64,000 nucleotides of DNA from Bradyrhizobium amphicarpaeae (GTDB lineage Bacteria; Pseudomonadota; Alphaproteobacteria; Rhizobiales; Xanthobacteraceae). Made by a program: the position numbers and the translations under genes. The notes under the pieces are model-generated. The model was not told the origin of the DNA. It saw nothing but the letters and a program-made list of their open reading frames with translations, and made no database searches. The stretch covers positions 5,920,001-5,984,000 of the forward strand of contig NZ_CP029426.2 in NCBI RefSeq assembly GCF_002266435.3, written 5' to 3'. Shown here one piece after another: positions 54,415 through 62,669 of this stretch; the stretch's first letter is position 1; each line of letters opens with the position of its first letter.

Positions 54415-55449
54415 TCAGCCTGCCAGCGCCACATCGGGCGCCGTCCGCGTCCAGCCCAGCGCCGGCGCGACCTTCTCCGCGACCAGATCGATCGAGCGCA
54501 GGACTTGGGGATGCGGAGCATCGACCGAATGCACCTGGAAGACGAGATCGGTCACCCGCTCCAGCGTCGCATCGGCGCGGAGCGAGGCGATGACGTGGTC
54601 GGCATCGCCGACATGGGTGTCGAACGCCGTGATCATCTCCTCCAGCGTCTCGCCAGGCGGAAGGTGGCCGCCCTTCATGAATTGCGGCAGCGCGCGGCGC
54701 AGCCCGATATCGGCAAGACGCAACGCCTCGGCATGATCGTCGGCGGCGAAGATGCTGCGGGAGGCCATGATGCGCGGCTCGGCTCCCTTGGGCAGCGCTT
54801 CCAGATAGGCATCGATCACCGGGTTCTGGATCTCGGCCAGCGTCGCCTTCGGCGCCTCCCTGGTCCGCGGCTGGGTGCGTGACAGCAGCAGGCCATCGCC
54901 GGCCTTGCCCGCACGGGCGCCGCCCGCGACCGAGAACGTGGCCTGCCAGATGCGTTTGTCCAATTGCGGCCGCTGCGGATAGATCGTATCGCCGCCTTCG
55001 AGCGGCTTGCCGACCAGCGCGGTGCGGACGACCTCCAGATTGCGCGCAAAGATCTCGTTGCGCTGGGCGCTGTCGAGGCCGAAGGCGGCGAAGGCCGAGG
55101 GATTGCCGCCGGTGCCGACGCCGAGCTCGAAGCGGCCGTTGCAGAGGAGATCGAGCACCGCGGCGTCCTCCGCCACCCGCACCGCGTTCTCCAGCGGCAG
55201 CGTGACGATGCCGGTGCCGAGCCTAATGCGCGAGGTTCGGGCTGCGACATAGCCGAGGAAAGTGAAGGGCGACGGCAGGCCGCCTTCGCGTTCGTGGAAA
55301 TGATGCTGGGCGATCCACGCGGAATCGAGCCCCGCCTTTTCGGCGCGCACGATCTGCTCGGCCGCGAAGCGATAGCGCTCGGCGGGGGGCGCCTCGTCGA
55401 GCAGCCGCGTGAAGAATCCCAGGCGTTTCAGATTTGCAAAGCGTTTCAT
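54415..55449 (-). CDS. FMN-dependent luciferase-like monooxygenase (KPN_01858-like)
   Basis: The product has 344 residues with the bacterial luciferase fold: RFANLKRLGFFTRLLDEAPP at the N-terminus, AEKAGLDSAWIAQHHFHERE, and RLGTGIVTLPLENAVRVAED. It ends with DHVIASLRADATLERVTDLV and a long tail. It is the first gene of a conserved three-gene cassette with the two CMD proteins. It should oxidise a small sulfur or carbon compound with reduced FMN, but the substrate is not known. Confidence 0.88.
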   Translation of the reverse strand: MKRFANLKRLGFFTRLLDEAPPAERYRFAAEQIVRAEKAGLDSAWIAQHHFHEREGGLPSPFTFLGYVAARTSRIRLGTGIVTLPLENAVRVAEDAAVLDLLCNGRFELGVGTGGNPSAFAAFGLDSAQRNEIFARNLEVVRTALVGKPLEGGDTIYPQRPQLDKRIWQATFSVAGGARAGKAGDGLLLSRTQPRTREAPKATLAEIQNPVIDAYLEALPKGAEPRIMASRSIFAADDHAEALRLADIGLRRALPQFMKGGHLPPGETLEEMITAFDTHVGDADHVIASLRADATLERVTDLVFQVHSVDAPHPQVLRSIDLVAEKVAPALGWTRTAPDVALAG

Positions 55450-55586
55450 GCGACCCCTGTCGGACCGGGATGACCAGGCTGCCGATGATGTCGGTTACTT
55501 CAGCTCCAGACAAGCGGGCATTGCGCAAGGCTCGTACGCAACGACGTCCGCCGGGAGCGCTGCTGCGCTGCAGCTGGGCAGATTGC

Positions 55587-56369
55587 CTACCAGCTCGGCA
55601 GCACCGCGCCCTTGAATTTGGCGAGGACGAACTCCTTGACCTCCGGCGAGTGGTAGCTGTCGACGAGGGTCCTGACCCAGGGCTTGTCCTTGTCGGCGGC
55701 GCGCACCGTGATCAAATTGACGTAGGGGCCCTTGGGGTCCTCGCGCAGGATCGGGTCCTTGACCGGATCGAGGCCCGCCTGGGTTGCATAATTGGTGTTG
55801 ATCGCGGCGGCATCGACGTCGTCGAGCGCACGCGGCGCCTGGGCGGCGTCGACCTCGATGAATTTCAGCTTCTTCGGGTTCTCGGTGATGTCGAACACCG
55901 TCGGCTTGAAGCCGGTGCCATCCTTCAGCTTGATCACGCCCTTGTCGCGCAGCAGCAGCAGCACGCGGCCGCCATTGGTGGGATCGTTCGGGATCGAGAC
56001 CTTGCCGCCCTCGGGGATGTCGGCGAAGGCCTTGTGCTTCTTCGAGTAGACGCCGATCGGAAAGTTCACGGTCAGGCCGACGGCCTCGATCTTGTAGCCG
56101 CGGTCGGCTTTCTGGTTGTCCAGATAAGGCTGGTTCTGAAACGAATTGGCCTGGATCTCGCCGGCATCGAGCGCGGCGTTGGGCACGACATAGTCGGAGA
56201 ATTCGAGCAGCTGGATGTCGAGCCCTTGCTTGGCGGCGATCGGCTTCACCGCCTCGAGGATCTGCGCATGCGGGCCCGGCGTCACGCCGATCTTGATGGT
56301 CTCGGCGGCGGCTGCTGCCGACCAGGCGGCGAGCGCGGTTGCGACGATCAGGCGGAGGCGAAACGACAT
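55587..56369 (-). CDS. MetQ/NlpA-family substrate-binding protein
   Basis: The product has 260 residues. A signal peptide (LIVATALAAWSAAAAA) without a lipobox cysteine is followed by the NlpA pattern: IKIGVTPGPHAQILEAVKPI, YVVPNAALDAGEIQANSFQN, VSIPNDPTNGGRVLLLLRDK and DPKGPYVNLITVRAADK. ATG 56369 has GGAG at six bases. No MetN or MetI gene is adjacent, so it may serve a distant permease. Methionine or a related sulfur compound is the usual ligand of the family. It lies upstream of the luciferase cassette on the same strand. Confidence 0.9.
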   Translation of the reverse strand: MSFRLRLIVATALAAWSAAAAAETIKIGVTPGPHAQILEAVKPIAAKQGLDIQLLEFSDYVVPNAALDAGEIQANSFQNQPYLDNQKADRGYKIEAVGLTVNFPIGVYSKKHKAFADIPEGGKVSIPNDPTNGGRVLLLLRDKGVIKLKDGTGFKPTVFDITENPKKLKFIEVDAAQAPRALDDVDAAAINTNYATQAGLDPVKDPILREDPKGPYVNLITVRAADKDKPWVRTLVDSYHSPEVKEFVLAKFKGAVLPSW

Positions 56370-56590
56370 TTTGGTCTCCATGGAACGGCACGAAAGATGG
56401 GAACCGTATTCGCTTCTCCGTCGGATCAAATCAATGAAATGGAAAACCATATTTGCCGCCCGGTGCGGACGACGCTTCTCCGTTCGATGCGATGTGGGGA
56501 ATGAACGCGCCTGGACAAGCGTGAGGCGCATCACGGCATGGCCGTGCTCGCCGGGCGAGATTGCCGGCACAACCAGCCCGGAGTTTTGCC

Positions 56591-56977
56591 ATGACCACCC
56601 TCGCCGCTCCCAAGCTCACCGGCCGGAACCGGCTCGAATGCTTTGCGCTCTATGCCGTGCTCCAGGGCCTGCCGATCTATTCCGGCGTCGCGCTGCTGAT
56701 GAAGCTGATCAACGCGTCCGAATTCGCCGGCGAGCCGTTCGGTGCCGCGATCTTCGTCGCGACGGTGGCGACCTTCCATGGCCTCGTGACGCCATGGCTC
56801 GGGCCGAAATTCCCGCATTTCTTCAGGCACAATTTCGAGCCGGTGTTCGCCGATCCGACGCTGTCCTTCTCCGAAAAGGTCTCACGCTGGCTGGCGCAGC
56901 CCAAGTCGGCGCTGCAGCTGCTGAGCAACGCACTGCTGCTGTCCGCGCTGGCGATCGGCGTTGCCGGCATGGGCTGA
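56591..56977 (+). CDS. Small membrane protein, function unknown
   Basis: The product has 128 residues with probable membrane segments near 21-44, 52-68 and 107-125 (LYAVLQGLPIYSGVALLMKL, GAAIFVATVATFHGLVTPWL, LLSNALLLSALAIGVAGMG). The central charged loop contains FPHFFRHNFEPVFADPTLSF. I do not recognise a family. ATG 56591 follows GGAG. It is divergent from the NlpA gene and 136 bases upstream of the peptide-binding protein gene on the same strand. Confidence 0.72.
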   Translation: MTTLAAPKLTGRNRLECFALYAVLQGLPIYSGVALLMKLINASEFAGEPFGAAIFVATVATFHGLVTPWLGPKFPHFFRHNFEPVFADPTLSFSEKVSRWLAQPKSALQLLSNALLLSALAIGVAGMG

Positions 56978-57113
56978 ACCGGCCCGCAAGCGCTCTCCCC
57001 GTCGTCATTTCGTCGCATGGCCCGGCGGCCACGCCGGCATTGCCGCCTCGTGCATGATGCAACATGATGGCCGCCGGCGACGATTTGTCTTCGCAAGCGT
57101 GGAGGGTGATCCG

Positions 57114-58904
57114 ATGGACGAGAACGAGATCCAAGGCCTGGTCACGGAGGTCAAGCAAGGCACGCTGTCGCGGCGCTCTTTCATCGGGAAGGTGGCCGCG
57201 TTCGGAATCGCGGCGCCGATCGCCAGCCAGATCCTGGTCTGGCACGATGTGGCGATGGCGGATGCCACGCTCGACTACAAGCCGACCAAGGCCGGCGGCG
57301 GCGGCCCGCTGAAGATCCTGCTGTGGCAGGCCCCGACCCTGCTCAATCCGCATTTCGCGCTCGGCACCAAGGACCAGATCGCCTCGCGCATCTTCTTCGA
57401 GCCGCTCGCCGGCTGGGACAAGGAGGGCAACCTCGTCCCCTGTCTCGCCGCCGAAGTTCCGACCAAGGCGAACGGCGGCCTCGCAGCCGACGGCATGAGC
57501 GTGGTCTGGAAGCTGAAGCAGGGCGTCAAATGGCATGACGGCAAGCCCTTCACCGCCGACGACGTCGTCTTCACCTGGCAATACGCCGCCGATCCCGCAA
57601 CCGCGGCCTTCACCACCGGCTCCTACAAGGACATCAAGGTCGATAAGATCGACGACCATACGGTCAAGGTGACCTTCAAGGCGCCGACGCCGTTCTGGGC
57701 CGACCCGTTCGTTGGCGGCCAGGTCGGCCAGATCCTGCCAAAACACCATTTCGGCGACTATGTCGGCGCCAAGTCGCGCGAAGCCCCGGGCAATCTGAAG
57801 CCGGTCGGCACCGGGCCGTACAGGTTCGTCGAATTCAAGCCGGGCGACATGATCCGGGCCGAACGCAACCCGGATTACCACGTCAAGAACCAGCCGCATT
57901 TCGACACGCTCGAGGTCAAGGGCGGCGGCGACGCGGTGTCCGCGGCACGCGCCGTGCTGCAGACCGGCGAATACGACTTTGCCTGGAACATGCAGGTGGA
58001 GGAGGAGGTGCTCAAGCGCATGGAGGCGAGCGGCAAAGGCAAGCTCGACATCACGCCTTCGGGCAATGTCGAGTTCATCATCCTCAACACCACGGATCCC
58101 TGGACCGAGGTCGACGGCGAGCGTTCCAGCGTCAAGACCAAGCATCCGACGCTGTCCGATCCCGCCGTGCGCCGCGCGATCAACCTGCTGATCGACCGCG
58201 ATTCGATCCAGAAATTCATCTACGGCCGCGGCGGCATCGCCACCGCTAGCTTCGTCAACGCACCGAAGCAGTTCAAGTCGCCCAAGCTCAAATACGAATT
58301 CGATATCGACAAGGCCAACAAGATTCTCGACGAGGCCGGCTGGACCAAAGGCGCGGACGGCATCCGCGAGAAGGACGGCAAGAAGCTCAAATACGTATTC
58401 CAGACCTCGACCAACGCCCCGCGCCAGAAGACGCAGGCCATCATCAAGCAGGCCTGCCAGAAGGCCGGCATCGAGATCGAGGTCAAGGCGGTCACCGCCT
58501 CGGTGTTCTTCTCCTCCGACGTCGGCAATCCCGACACCTACTCGAAATTCTATGCCGACATGGAGATGTACAACACGACGCAGCCGCAGCCCGATCCGGA
58601 GCGCCTGCTGAACCAGTGCGTGTCCTGGGAGATCGCGACCAAGGACAACAAATGGCTCGGCCGCAACAACTCGCGCTGGTCCGATCCCGAAGCCGACAAG
58701 GCCTACAAGGCCGCGCAGAGCGAGCTCGACCCCGTCAAGCGCGCCGCGCTGCTGATGAAGGTCGACGAGATTTTCTGCGGGGCCCACGTGTTCCTGCCGC
58801 TGCTCTCGCGCCCCATCGTCAACGCCGGCGTCAACAACCTCGTGGTCGACATGTCGGGCTGGGACACCATCACGTGGAATCTGGCGGCGTGGTATCGGGT
58901 CTGA
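57114..58904 (+). CDS. Oligopeptide-type ABC substrate-binding protein with Tat signal
   Basis: The product has 596 residues. The N-terminus (LSRRSFIGKVAAFGIAAPIA) carries a twin-arginine signal. The mature part is a family-5 solute-binding protein (VVWKLKQGVKWHDGKPFTAD, PVGTGPYRFVEFKPGDMIRA, PAVRRAINLLIDRD). The best start is ATG 57114 after GGAGGGTG; an upstream frame to 56961 is not needed. No permease or ATPase genes follow, so the protein must work with a transporter encoded elsewhere. Substrate may be a peptide or another large solute. Confidence 0.92.
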   Translation: MDENEIQGLVTEVKQGTLSRRSFIGKVAAFGIAAPIASQILVWHDVAMADATLDYKPTKAGGGGPLKILLWQAPTLLNPHFALGTKDQIASRIFFEPLAGWDKEGNLVPCLAAEVPTKANGGLAADGMSVVWKLKQGVKWHDGKPFTADDVVFTWQYAADPATAAFTTGSYKDIKVDKIDDHTVKVTFKAPTPFWADPFVGGQVGQILPKHHFGDYVGAKSREAPGNLKPVGTGPYRFVEFKPGDMIRAERNPDYHVKNQPHFDTLEVKGGGDAVSAARAVLQTGEYDFAWNMQVEEEVLKRMEASGKGKLDITPSGNVEFIILNTTDPWTEVDGERSSVKTKHPTLSDPAVRRAINLLIDRDSIQKFIYGRGGIATASFVNAPKQFKSPKLKYEFDIDKANKILDEAGWTKGADGIREKDGKKLKYVFQTSTNAPRQKTQAIIKQACQKAGIEIEVKAVTASVFFSSDVGNPDTYSKFYADMEMYNTTQPQPDPERLLNQCVSWEIATKDNKWLGRNNSRWSDPEADKAYKAAQSELDPVKRAALLMKVDEIFCGAHVFLPLLSRPIVNAGVNNLVVDMSGWDTITWNLAAWYRV

Positions 58905-58961
58905 GGGGCGAAGGAGCGCGGCGAATGCCGGCATGACATCGTCACGCCCCTTGCGCGCGCA

Positions 58962-59525
58962 TCAGCCGCGGGCGTCGAGCTGGCCCTTCCGGCCGGACGC
59001 GGCGGCCTGCTGCGCGGCGTAGGCGGACGCCGCGTTCGATGCCGGCGAATAATGCCCGAGCGATTCGGCGAGCTCTTCGGCGGCGTCGGTGAGCTGCTTC
59101 ATGATCGCGGCACTGTCGGTCGACGTCTTGCCTGCGGAATGCAGGATCTCGAACGAGATTCCGTTGGGAAGATCGACATGGATCTTGTCGATCCCGACCG
59201 CGCCCGGCGTTCCGTCCTGGCTAGCCTGATCGGCGCTCGTGGCCAGCTGTCCGAAGTTTTGCTCGTCCGCGAGCCTCCGCACGAAATCCTCGATGGACTT
59301 GAGCGCCTCGCTGTCGAAACCGCCGCCGCCGAAATGGACGATGCCAACCGACATGCCGTTCGGCAGATCGACCTTGATCTCATCGTAAGGCGCGCCGTCC
59401 TGCAGCATCGACGAAAAGGCCGAGGCGTCGTCCTGCGCGCCATCGGCCGGCTTGGATGAACTGGCGGAGAATGGCGAACCCGCCGCGCTGCCGCCACCGA
59501 TGCTGCTCATGCTGCCGACACTCAT
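58962..59525 (-). CDS. Hypothetical protein with a duplicated DLPNG motif
   Basis: The product has 187 residues. A Ser/Gly-rich N-terminus is followed by two alike segments, IKVDLPNGMSVGIVHFGGGG with a helix and IHVDLPNGISFEILHSAGKT with a helix, spaced about 60 residues apart, then an Ala/Gln-rich tail. There is no signal peptide or membrane segment. The duplication suggests a two-lobed fold. I do not recognise the family. ATG 59525 follows GGAG. Confidence 0.68.
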   Translation of the reverse strand: MSVGSMSSIGGGSAAGSPFSASSSKPADGAQDDASAFSSMLQDGAPYDEIKVDLPNGMSVGIVHFGGGGFDSEALKSIEDFVRRLADEQNFGQLATSADQASQDGTPGAVGIDKIHVDLPNGISFEILHSAGKTSTDSAAIMKQLTDAAEELAESLGHYSPASNAASAYAAQQAAASGRKGQLDARG

Positions 59526-59706
59526 ACCCGAACTCCACTGCTCATTTGCGAACGCAGCTCTTGCGTGCAACGCGCATGCCAGCTCGCGGATTCATGTTCA
59601 TCAAGGACTTATCGCCAATTGCGGATAGCAGCTCGGTCACGCCGGCAAATCCGTCCCGGCAGAAACTGCCGATCTGCGATGGACGAGATCGTGCCACGCA
59701 GCTCAC

Positions 59707-59874
59707 TCTCGTGTCCCGGACAAGCTGCAACGCGCAAGCGTTGCGGCGCAGAGCCGGGACCCAGGGCAACATGGCACGGCGCCGATAGATGGGCCCCGGC
59801 TCTGCAGCGCACCGCTGAACCGGACGATGCTTCGCATCGACGGGATAGCGCTACGCAGCGTCCGGGGCACGAGA
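59707..59874. repeat. Long imperfect inverted repeat, interspersed element type
   Basis: The ends TCTCGTGTCCCGGA (59707) and TCCGGGGCACGAGA (ending 59874) are near-complementary, and inner blocks (GCAGAGCCGGGACCC and GGGCCCCGGCTCTGC) also pair. The whole is an imperfect palindrome of about 168 bases. It closely resembles an abundant intergenic repeat of Bradyrhizobium and Rhodopseudomonas (recalled). Confidence 0.75.
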
Positions 59875-60492
59875 CCATCTTTCATCGATTCCCAAATCGC
59901 AAACACGGCTTCGCGTCCTCGCGGCGCGTTTCGCCCGAGCTTTGCTTGATCACTCCGCCCTCCAATCCAAGAGGGCACAGGGAAGGCCGGGTGCCGACTG
60001 GCACCCGCGGTCCGCTGCGCGAAAATGCACACGCAGAAAGAACCGCACAGCAGCATACAGGTGTCGCCGATCACTCGGCCTTCCCTGCGCGATGGTTGCA
60101 CGGCTTATGCCGTGATCTCCCGGGAGCCGAACTTTCCTTCTGGCCTCCCTCGCCCCGCGAATTTGGATGATGCAGTCCGCCCGGTTGGGCTCGCTCGCAC
60201 CTTCGCGGAAACTTGACCGTGGCAACGACGGCCAGGACCACACGGTTTTGCCGTACGCACGGCCCGCCATTTCACCCGCAGTATTCCCAGACTCCGTCGA
60301 CAGAGCCGGAAACTTACGAACGAGACGAACCTAGCAGCGCCGTCGTCCGCACGCGGTTACGAGCTCACAGGGACTACCCGCCCTGCCCGCACCTCTCATG
60401 CCGACGCTGCCGCGTCCACCGCAACCCCGGCTCGCGAACATGACGACTGCAAGTCGCCCCTCTTGGGTGAGCCGGGATGAACCATCACATAC

Positions 60493-60510
60493 GCCGAAAC
60501 CGAATTTCGG
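60493..60510. repeat. Short dispersed repeat core, copy B
   Basis: This 18-base sequence is identical to 40146-40163. The flanks match for a further five of six bases on the left side and then diverge. See copy A. Confidence 0.5.
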
Positions 60511-60632
60511 TAAAGTGGAATATTTTTGTCGGGAGGGGTTGACGGAGGGCGAAACAGGGCTGGTGGGCTGCGGGTGGCGTATCTGCGCCTCTTTTGATCC
60601 ACAGCAATTTGCTCCTCAGTCAACCAAATAAC

Positions 60633-61409
60633 TCACGCCAACTCATCAAGAACCTTGTATCCGATTTCTTCGACGGTCACAAAGTCAGTCAACATTTGAA
60701 CGTGAAACACCGGGCGACCAGTCGTTTCCTTGACCGAGTGCGCGATGAGGGGCTGAAACACCAATAGCTTCTCCACTTCGAAGCTCAACATCTCATATTC
60801 CGATACATCCTCCCTTGAGTAGAGAGCCTCCGTCATTCGACGAGAGAGTGCATTGTATTCGTCAGTGTCCTTTAAGCGCACATTTCCAGGTGGAATGTAG
60901 AGAGGAATACGATGCGCAAGTGCGTCCCTATATTCGATGAGATACTCAAGCCACGGATCAATGCTCTCTAGATAGAGTCGAAATTCGTGGCTGAGGGCTG
61001 CGCGCAGCTCTTTGTTATTGGACCGAAACCCCACCCGAGCCCTAGGAATGCTACTCTCCAACCCCCGTTCGTAGACCCACACCCAAGCAAGATTATCAAT
61101 GCAGCCGTAAACATTCGCGTAGAAGGCCTGAATGTTGATCTGAGCATCGTGCAGCACGTTTCGATCTGGCACTGCGCTCTCATCTGGAGCAATCAGAGTA
61201 AATACATTCTCTATGCATCGCTTGATGGTACCGAGTCGGCGGCCATAACCGTGCTGCGCATACTCCCACGACCGCTCAGTACCATACCGACGGTGAGTGA
61301 CCGCAAACATCAACCTATTGTACTTTGGCTCTATTTCACTAAGAGTCTCTTTGATCTTTTCTATTTGATCGGGTTTCAGGTAGCTTGCTGCACTTTGCTC
61401 TTTGGCCAT
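60633..61409 (-). CDS. Hypothetical protein with HEPN-like RX4H motif
   Basis: The product has 258 residues and is mainly helical, without signal or membrane segment. At 161-166 there is R-D-A-L-A-H in YRDALAHRIPLYIPP, which fits the RX4-6H motif of HEPN ribonucleases; preceding helices (AFYANVYGCIDNLAWVWVYE) also fit a HEPN-type bundle. Base composition looks less GC-rich than the flanking core DNA. The neighbours on the same strand are a Schlafen/AlbA_2 protein and a membrane-linked Mrr nuclease. A defence or toxin role is inferred, not shown. Simple housekeeping cannot be excluded. Confidence 0.72.
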   Translation of the reverse strand: MAKEQSAASYLKPDQIEKIKETLSEIEPKYNRLMFAVTHRRYGTERSWEYAQHGYGRRLGTIKRCIENVFTLIAPDESAVPDRNVLHDAQINIQAFYANVYGCIDNLAWVWVYERGLESSIPRARVGFRSNNKELRAALSHEFRLYLESIDPWLEYLIEYRDALAHRIPLYIPPGNVRLKDTDEYNALSRRMTEALYSREDVSEYEMLSFEVEKLLVFQPLIAHSVKETTGRPVFHVQMLTDFVTVEEIGYKVLDELA

Positions 61410-61514
61410 TCACCGCAGCCTTCAGTTGTTAAATTTGCCGTATCGCAAAGAGGGCCAGACGACTAGAGCGAGCGAAGCACGACGAGGCGCTGTCTAGCGA
61501 CAGGGCATCTTAGA

Positions 61515-61608
61515 CGCGTAGAATGAGGAGAACGAAGTGAAACCCATCGAATTTTCTCTGCCAACCTACGGCACGATGGGATTCGCAAATGCTCTCCTCA
61601 TCTACGCG
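61515..61608. repeat. Inverted repeat flanking a 61-base stretch
   Basis: Arms at 61515-61531 and 61593-61608 (CGCGTAGA, TGAGGAGA and complement) match over 16 positions with a single one-base bulge. They enclose the start of a possible small gene. The structure could be a miniature element or a long hairpin. Confidence 0.55.
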
Positions 61609-61635
61609 CAAAAAGAGTTAAAGCCACTGCTGTGA
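61537..61635 (+). CDS. Possible small gene of 32 codons
   Basis: The reading frame starts with GTG at 61537 after a good AGGAG and ends at 61635, coding for 32 residues (MKPIEFSLPTYGTMGFANAL and then LIYAQKELKPLL). The ribosome site lies in the left arm of the inverted repeat at 61515, so folding could hide it. It is convergent with the Schlafen gene, ending 21 bases before it. It could also be the remnant of a longer gene. Nothing else is recognised. Confidence 0.3.
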   Translation: MKPIEFSLPTYGTMGFANALLIYAQKELKPLL

Positions 61636-61656
61636 CTTTTAGCGCCTTTTCAAAGA

Positions 61657-62508
61657 TCAAGGCTCGCGATCCAATATGTCCTTCAAAGCTTTGCTTACTT
61701 CGTCGCAAAGTTGCCTGAGTTGCGTCAATTCCGCTTGCACCGAGCTGTCGATCGACACCTTCGGTAATCCTCGCCCTTGCAATATCGCATTGAAGTGATC
61801 AATGCGTAGAAGCAATTCCCCGATTGAATTGCGCACATGCCTGTTCATCAGCACTAGCACGCCGCCCGCTGATCTTAGGTCGGGCGAAATATCGATAAGG
61901 GCCCTCTCCAGATCAACGAATGCGTTCGGCCCCATCTGGAGCCTGCTCAGCGCGACTGCATCTACGCGGCTGATTTCGATAAATAAGTTGAAAGCGGCTC
62001 CAAACTTTCGCCCGTATTCGATGCCACGGCGCATGAGGTCGCGCACATCATTGTCCCGCATCGGCTCTGACTTAAAATTGAACCGCTTGTAATAGCGATT
62101 ATCTGGTGCTTGATGCGGGGCTCGGGATCTTGCCGCGGGGACGTCTAGCACGTACACCACATTTCCGATCCCCTTGCTGGTGAGCGTTACCGACTTGATT
62201 AGCAGGTCTTCGATCTGCGGAACGATATTTGACATGAGAAGGTTTTCGATTTGCTCACGCGATACCAGTTTTGGATCTAGCCCATCGTCAGTGCCGTCCG
62301 GTTTATTTCCCACTTCCTTCATACCGTAGATGATGATGCCGCCGGATGCGTTGGCCATCGCGGACACGTCTTTGAACAACTCCTTCCGTTGCCCAGGGTC
62401 CTTCATCAAGGCTTCTGAGCGCTTGTACTCTAAGGTTAGGCTTTCCTCTATTTCCCCCTTGTGCAGATCATCGATATCCTTTTCTTCCCATTCGCTCACC
62501 GGCCGCAT
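61657..62508 (-). CDS. Schlafen-like AlbA_2 domain protein
   Basis: The product has 283 residues. The N-terminal 160 residues fit the AlbA_2 (divergent AAA-4/Schlafen) fold: ESLTLEYKRSEALMKD, KELFKDVSAMANASGGIIIY and YYKRFNFKSEPMRDNDVRDL. The glutamate before LTLEYK and the ASGG-IIIYG block are the family hallmarks. The C-terminal part is helical with no name. ATG 62508 follows GGAG at seven bases; GTG 62511 is possible. AlbA_2 proteins occur in regulators, transfer RNA nucleases and defence systems; here its neighbours suggest the last (inference). Confidence 0.82.
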   Translation of the reverse strand: MRPVSEWEEKDIDDLHKGEIEESLTLEYKRSEALMKDPGQRKELFKDVSAMANASGGIIIYGMKEVGNKPDGTDDGLDPKLVSREQIENLLMSNIVPQIEDLLIKSVTLTSKGIGNVVYVLDVPAARSRAPHQAPDNRYYKRFNFKSEPMRDNDVRDLMRRGIEYGRKFGAAFNLFIEISRVDAVALSRLQMGPNAFVDLERALIDISPDLRSAGGVLVLMNRHVRNSIGELLLRIDHFNAILQGRGLPKVSIDSSVQAELTQLRQLCDEVSKALKDILDREP

Positions 62509-62669
62509 CACTTATCTCCGAACTTGCCTGCCCTCCTGGGGGCCTCTCATCCACGGCCGCTTCGATCTGCTATCAGCTAGCAGTAGTGCGAAACGAGACT
62601 CATCAAGACGTTCCCAATTCCGACGCACGACGGGTTTCGCAAGTGCTCCACCCATCCTACCGCGCTTGG

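Larger units (their letters stand above)
59526..60632. other. Non-coding, repeat-rich region
   Basis: About 1.1 kb without a supportable gene. It contains a long imperfect inverted repeat (59707-59874), then a stretch (about 59930-60430) that resembles sequence found repeatedly between genes in Bradyrhizobium genomes (recalled, not checked), and a copy of the short repeat core at 60493. Several open frames cross it in all frames, none coherent. It marks the border between GC-rich core DNA and the less GC-rich genes to the right. Confidence 0.6.

Noticed and set aside
55495..56391. 298-codon minus-strand frame
   Set aside because: It is an out-of-frame shadow of the NlpA-type gene at 55587-56369.
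56823..58934. 703-codon minus-strand frame
   Set aside because: It is antisense to the peptide-binding protein gene, whose Tat signal, motifs and ribosome site are clear.
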